Assembly: GCF_902804485.1 (NCBI RefSeq)
Contig: NZ_CADCST010000111.1
Location: forward strand, 1-47,521
Source: Flavobacterium collinsii
GTDB taxonomy: Bacteria; Bacteroidota; Bacteroidia; Flavobacteriales; Flavobacteriaceae
DNA length: 47,521 nt
Direction: 5' to 3'
Within the stretch, counting starts at the first letter, position 1, and every line of letters begins with the position of its first letter. The translations under genes and the position numbers were made by a program. Under the pieces are notes generated by a model. That model searched no databases, was not told where the DNA came from, and saw only the letters and a program-made list of their open reading frames with translations. Below, piece after piece: positions 43,630 to 47,521 of the stretch.

Positions 43630-43931
43630 ATAATAATCATTAATAGTATTGATGTTAATGCGTTTAAATTGTTGTAAAAATCTTAATGGTAGAACTAAAA
43701 TTTATTTTTTAAAGATAAAGACAAAAAATTAATTATCAATAGAATAAACTGATATCAAGTTTGGTAAATTATGGTTAATATAATTAGATCCATCGCTGCA
43801 AAAAAATAACTAAGTACTTTGTGTTTTTTGTAACTGATTTGACCAAGCATACAGTTCTCTGCAATATTTACCCACTTTTATTTGAGTTAAACTCATTATT
43901 TTGTTAATTTGCTTACTAAAACTCCGTATCA
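43630..43931. other. Divergent 302-base spacer
   Basis: AT-rich spacer between the carbonic anhydrase and the PAS-LuxR regulator genes. It holds the promoter candidate at 43881-43911. I find no repeat array and no ORF in it. Confidence 0.5.
43881..43911 (+). promoter_or_regulatory. Promoter candidate for the PAS-LuxR gene
   Basis: TTTG (43881-43884) is followed after 19 bases by TTAATTTG (43904-43911), one mismatch from TAnnTTTG. The ATG lies 20 bases further on. Confidence 0.5.
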
Positions 43932-44687
43932 ATGAATGCTGAAATACAAACCCTTCATGATGTTTGGCTTTCTAATAGAACGGCTCAAACTACACCATCA
44001 CACCAAATTTTTTTTGATGATCTTACAAATTCAATTATTAGTACCGGCCCCTTCTATTTCTATATTATAGATTTTTACGATATGTCACTCTCACATATAA
44101 GCCCTGCTATTTACGACATGCACGGATTTGACCAGGAAACTTTCACGCTTAATGATGTAATTGGGGTTATTCATCCGGAAGACATCGAATTTGTGATCAA
44201 AGCTGAAGCATTTCTAACTAAATTCTTTCAGGAGAAAGTGGATAGGAAAAAATTTTTGAGTTATAAAATAAGTTATAGTTTTAGGGCCCGATTAAAGAAT
44301 GGGGACTACAGTCTGTTCAATCATCAATCCTTAATGCTTAGCATGGATGACAATGGAGGTTATGGAAAATCATTAAACATACACACTGTAATTGATCATC
44401 TAAGCAATCAAAACACTTATAAGATTTCATTTATTGGTTTAAATGGAGAACCTTCTTTTATGAATGTAAGTCTTAATGAGGGTAAAATGGAAGTAAAAGA
44501 ATTTTCTAAACGAGAAATGGATATTATTAAGCTAATTGGTAATGGTTTAAACAATAATGAAATCGCAACTAAACTTTTTATTAGTGCCTTAACGGTTAAA
44601 AAACATCGTAGGAACATTTTAGCGAAATCTGATTCTAAAAATACCAGTGAACTAATCAAGAATTGTGTCCTTCAAGGTATAATATAA
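43932..44687 (+). CDS. PAS-domain LuxR-type transcriptional regulator
   Basis: A 251-residue cytoplasmic regulator. The N-terminal part (about 30-165) looks like a PAS_3 sensor fold (ISPAIYDMHGFDQETFTLND, VIHPEDIEFV, SYSFRARLKNGDYSLF). The C-terminal part (about 185-250) is a LuxR/NarL helix-turn-helix: FSKREMDIIKLIGNGLNNNE, then IATKLFISALTVKKHRRNIL. There is no receiver domain. The signal and targets are unknown; divergence from the carbonic anhydrase gene makes that gene a possible target. Confidence 0.92.
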   Translation: MNAEIQTLHDVWLSNRTAQTTPSHQIFFDDLTNSIISTGPFYFYIIDFYDMSLSHISPAIYDMHGFDQETFTLNDVIGVIHPEDIEFVIKAEAFLTKFFQEKVDRKKFLSYKISYSFRARLKNGDYSLFNHQSLMLSMDDNGGYGKSLNIHTVIDHLSNQNTYKISFIGLNGEPSFMNVSLNEGKMEVKEFSKREMDIIKLIGNGLNNNEIATKLFISALTVKKHRRNILAKSDSKNTSELIKNCVLQGII

Positions 44688-44763
44688 TCGCTTTCTGAAA
44701 ACTATTCTTTTTTCTAGTTAGCAGATTCAAGTATATAGTCATTTTATCCTATCATAATTCCGA

Positions 44764-45282
44764 TCAATATTCTTTGTGATCTACATAGAAAGTACAATCT
44801 GGAAACAGATCTTCCAGTACAATCAGATGTTCTAAAATCTGTTCATTTTCGAGCTCAGGAAAAAAACCATTTACTTCTGCTAAAGATGAAACATACACCT
44901 TCTTTAGATTTTTCAGCTGATCCAGTGCTGCTAAATCTTCCAAAATAATCTCCGTTCGCCAAATGTCTAAATATTCCAAATCTGTAAGCTGATTGAGATA
45001 AAACAAGCTGGCTTTTGTAATATTGGGATGCTTCATCAACGTGAGACTTTTTAACTGTTGCACTTTGGAAATCTGTTTCACACCTTCATCTGTGACTGCG
45101 GTTTCTTTAAGATAAATGCAATGGATGATCTTTACTTTATCCGTAAGCATTGCGAAATAATTGTCATTATAGTCCAAGTCATCTACTCCGGCAACAACAG
45201 GTACTTTCTGAGGAATGTCTTTGGAATCCTTGATCTGGCAAAAATGCCACCAAAATCTTTTTTCTTCGCCTTTGAGTTTCAT
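44764..45282 (-). CDS. Leucine-rich-repeat protein
   Basis: A 172-residue protein with repeating leucine patterns in the middle: IHCIYLKETAVTDEGVKQIS, LKSLTLMKHPNITKASLFYL, LEYLDIWRTEIILEDLAAL and LKKVYVSSL. It has no signal peptide, so it is likely cytoplasmic. The ATG at 45282, preceded by AGAAGG, is preferred to a TTG 36 bases upstream. LRRs bind proteins; the partner is unknown. It stands in a short run of leftward repeat-protein genes with the Sel1 and propeller-like genes. Confidence 0.8.
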   Translation of the reverse strand: MKLKGEEKRFWWHFCQIKDSKDIPQKVPVVAGVDDLDYNDNYFAMLTDKVKIIHCIYLKETAVTDEGVKQISKVQQLKSLTLMKHPNITKASLFYLNQLTDLEYLDIWRTEIILEDLAALDQLKNLKKVYVSSLAEVNGFFPELENEQILEHLIVLEDLFPDCTFYVDHKEY

Positions 45283-45425
45283 CCTTCTTGTTTCATTAAA
45301 AATATTCGGAAACAACAAAAGTTAATCCCAAATCAAAGTCTATTTACTAAAAAGATGTCTTATTCAGAATAGCTATAATCAAATGTATTAAAATTGATTG
45401 GTGGTACTATTATTATGTTCAAAGT

Positions 45426-46850
45426 TTATTTGTATATGTATTCAAATGTTTGGGTATTTATATAATTACGATATAGATTCTCTAATTCTGCCGATTTAAC
45501 TTTATCCTTAGGCACTACTTTTCCATCACTATACATTTCAGCCAGTTCTATATAAGTTCCTTTTTCAAAATAGGAAGAATAATGATCCGGATTATCTAAA
45601 GCTTCATTATAACGAGCTTTTGAGAACAATGACATTTGATAATCAGGCTGCAAACTTTTGGAGAACCATTCAAAGGCGAGATTTTCATCTTTGTCAATAT
45701 TATATTCTATAAATTTTTGCTTGTAATAACTTTTACTCTTTCCAGACATATTTAGCTTTTTAAAGTTGATGGTTCTGCCATATGTGTATATCATTCCTAA
45801 ATAATACATGGCGTTAGGACTACCCGCCTTTGCTGCCTTTTGAAACCACTCTAAAGCCAATTCAGGATTATTACCTCCTTTTACGGTATAGGCAGACGAA
45901 TAATTGGCTGAATCATACCAATGCGCCAGCAGCATCATAGCATCTCTACTTCCCAAATCGGCTGCTTTCTTAAAATACAAGATAGATTTTTCAAAATTAT
46001 ACTGAGAAATAGGGGCTGGTCTTCCGTTCAAAGCTCTATTTAAGGCAAATTCTACTAAAGCATCTGTATTATTATTCGCTATTGCCGTATCAATCCATTC
46101 TCTTCTATCCGGTAAGTATTCGTATGAATCTTTTAGCAGTGCCGCACCTGCAAAATAAAGAAGCATTCGGTAATTTTCGTCCCCTGCTTTGGCTTTGTCT
46201 ATCAGTTCCGAATAGATCCATTTAAATTCTTCCTCTTTTCTATTCGCTATTTCTTGTTGACTTCGATTGTATCTTTGTAATTCAGCAAAAGCAGCATCTC
46301 TATCTCTCTGCTGTTTTTCAGGCGATGCAGAAAATAAGTCAATTATACCCGTTGTTACGTCAACCAGGGCTTTCTGTTCATTATACTTTCTTACATTTTC
46401 TGCTGCATAAATATTATTATAAATCGAGACATCAGACGAACTTGATGGCGATGAAGTATCAGAATCAGATGATGGAGTACTAGTGCTAATTGAGCTGGTC
46501 TTTTTTGGTTGCAAATCTGAAGCAACAGAAGCACTCTTCGGCATGGTTACAAAAACCTCTGTTACTTTATTCTTTTCAGCTAGTTCTGCCAATTCTTTCT
46601 TACGCTCAATTTCCCTTGTTTTTTTATCCGCTTCTATCTTGGCAGCAACAATATCCGCCCTGCGTTTATCTTCAGCAGCTTTATCTTCCCTCTTTTTGTT
46701 CTCATTTTTTTCGCAAGCCGGACATAAGTAGCGTTCTGAATCGCAGCCTTTGCTTTTAAGTAAGCAGCACCATTTACCCCCTGATTGATGTCCTTGTGCG
46801 TAACCCATCGTTATTGCCATTAAAAGGCAAATTATAAATAGTTTTTTCAT
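45426..46850 (-). CDS. Exported Sel1-repeat protein with N-terminal cysteine cluster
   Basis: A 474-residue protein. A signal peptide (about 1-19, GYAQ) is followed at once by five cysteines (Cys28, 29, 36, 43, 46; CCLLKSKGC and CPAC) that resemble a zinc ribbon. Next come a charged coiled coil (about 48-100), a Ser/Thr-rich linker (about 110-140) and Sel1-like repeats (about 280-410; SILYFKKAADLGSRDAMMLL and ALEWFQKAAKAGSPNAMYYL). It follows the propeller-like gene by 15 bases, so the two are probably one operon. Sel1 repeats scaffold protein complexes; the function here is unknown. Confidence 0.85.
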   Translation of the reverse strand: MKKLFIICLLMAITMGYAQGHQSGGKWCCLLKSKGCDSERYLCPACEKNENKKREDKAAEDKRRADIVAAKIEADKKTREIERKKELAELAEKNKVTEVFVTMPKSASVASDLQPKKTSSISTSTPSSDSDTSSPSSSSDVSIYNNIYAAENVRKYNEQKALVDVTTGIIDLFSASPEKQQRDRDAAFAELQRYNRSQQEIANRKEEEFKWIYSELIDKAKAGDENYRMLLYFAGAALLKDSYEYLPDRREWIDTAIANNNTDALVEFALNRALNGRPAPISQYNFEKSILYFKKAADLGSRDAMMLLAHWYDSANYSSAYTVKGGNNPELALEWFQKAAKAGSPNAMYYLGMIYTYGRTINFKKLNMSGKSKSYYKQKFIEYNIDKDENLAFEWFSKSLQPDYQMSLFSKARYNEALDNPDHYSSYFEKGTYIELAEMYSDGKVVPKDKVKSAELENLYRNYINTQTFEYIYK

Positions 46851-46865
46851 GATTTCATTTTTTTG

Positions 46866-47521
46866 TTAACTCTTTCTTTTAAATTTTTCCTGTGCTTCCT
46901 TCATCGCTCTAATTTTTTCTTCATTAGGTTGCTCACAACACAGACGGTCCTGCATGGCTTTTTTACGTTTTATATTTATGTCTATTTCGTCGTTAGGTTC
47001 AAAATCCAACGCATAGAGCTGTCCATCGTTTTTAGAAATCAGCCAAATCGTTCTATTATCTACTACCAATTGGTGAGGATTCCAAAACGTTAAATCTACT
47101 TTTCGTAAACACCTCCTATCTTTGAAATCATAATGAATTAAATATTTTTGGTAGTAAAACCAAACCGTTCCGGGATGAGTTTCTAAAATGGCTGCGTAGG
47201 CATCATTCGTAAAATGATCAGTAGGAAATACTGTTTCCAAATCCAATTGCAGTACTTTCTGTTTATTCTTCGTGAATACAAAAAGTTGCTTTTTTGTCAA
47301 TATAAAAGTGTGGCTTTTATTAGTTCTTATCAGATATTCAGAATTAATAGGCCTACTTTTGGCAGACTTCCGACTAATGCCTCTTTCCCTGACCGTTTTC
47401 AAATCCTCTTTATTTATTGTATATAACTTGTGATTACCCCCATCGAAAAGAATTGTATTACCCGAAACAAGCAACGAACTACAAAGTTCTTTAGATTGAA
47501 AATCCTCAAAAACAATATCTG
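46866..47521 (-). CDS. Propeller-like repeat protein, truncated by the window edge
   Basis: The frame stays open to the last base, so the true start lies outside; a TTG at 47474 is only an internal codon. About 217 residues are visible. They show repeated beta strand patterns such as NTILFDGGNHKLYTINKEDL, TFILTKKQLFVFTKNKQKVL, TVWFYYQKYLIHYDFKDRR and TIWLISKNDGQLYALDF, like blades of a beta-propeller. A charged helical tail (KIRAMKEAQEKFKRKS) ends it. It is probably co-transcribed with the Sel1 gene. I do not recognise the family. Confidence 0.75.
   Translation of the reverse strand, partial: DIVFEDFQSKELCSSLLVSGNTILFDGGNHKLYTINKEDLKTVRERGISRKSAKSRPINSEYLIRTNKSHTFILTKKQLFVFTKNKQKVLQLDLETVFPTDHFTNDAYAAILETHPGTVWFYYQKYLIHYDFKDRRCLRKVDLTFWNPHQLVVDNRTIWLISKNDGQLYALDFEPNDEIDINIKRKKAMQDRLCCEQPNEEKIRAMKEAQEKFKRKS

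Overview
The window looks like chromosomal DNA of a gliding flavobacterium, most likely Flavobacterium or a close relative. The DNA is AT-rich. It carries gldF and gldG, the gliding-motility ABC transporter genes, directly upstream of dnaN. A very large secreted protease ends in a type IX secretion sorting domain. Several genes have the Bacteroidetes -7 promoter box TAnnTTTG, and Shine-Dalgarno sites are mostly absent. I see no rRNA, tRNA, integrase, transposase or CRISPR array. Most genes are intact and of usual family length; the last one runs off the right edge.

Layout: (1) 1-436 is a non-coding stretch with short repeats, a candidate structured RNA and a terminator. (2) 437-7336 is a giant mosaic subtilase. 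(3) 7641-9494 holds a divergent pair, a DUF4294 protein and an M42 aminopeptidase. (4) 9639-18551 is a metal-efflux locus: an OmpR-type regulator and histidine kinase, then a TolC-like channel, a lipoprotein adaptor, an OprB-like porin and a CzcA-type RND pump. (5) 18846-27335 is a housekeeping and miscellaneous block: an exported ankyrin protein, an SRPBCC protein, purC, a GNAT acetyltransferase, an S9 peptidase, a HAD phosphatase, a DUF1801 protein coupled to a lipoprotein, and phoH. (6) 27574-33842 runs rightward: SAM hydrolase, a monooxygenase-like protein, gldFG, dnaN and a DsbA/FrnE-like protein. (7) 34480-38231 is an asparagine-use operon: DcaP-like porin, type II asparaginase and a Dcu dicarboxylate transporter. 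(8) 38427-42685 holds a membrane-anchored MutS-like ATPase, a double universal stress protein and mnmE. (9) 42853-47521 holds a lipoprotein beta-carbonic anhydrase, a divergent PAS-LuxR regulator, a leucine-rich-repeat protein, a Sel1-repeat protein and a truncated propeller-like protein.

How the genes cooperate: the two-component system sits directly upstream of the efflux operon, and the gap between them carries four TTTTAAGG-like boxes about one helical turn apart, suggesting direct control of the pump genes. In the asparagine operon, substrate would cross the outer membrane through the porin, be hydrolysed in the periplasm, and the aspartate or fumarate would be exchanged by the Dcu carrier.

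The most unusual signal is non-coding. Several intergenic spacers are built of short tandem units, usually 7 bp and sometimes 6 bp, arranged as facing inverted arms. Within one spacer both arms use the same word (TTAGTNC, AGATTTT, TTTCAGG or AGTCNC), while the word often differs between spacers. Arrays often start at or within a few bases of a stop codon. One TTTCARG array lies in frame inside mnmE, and two AGTC arrays flank the GNAT gene.
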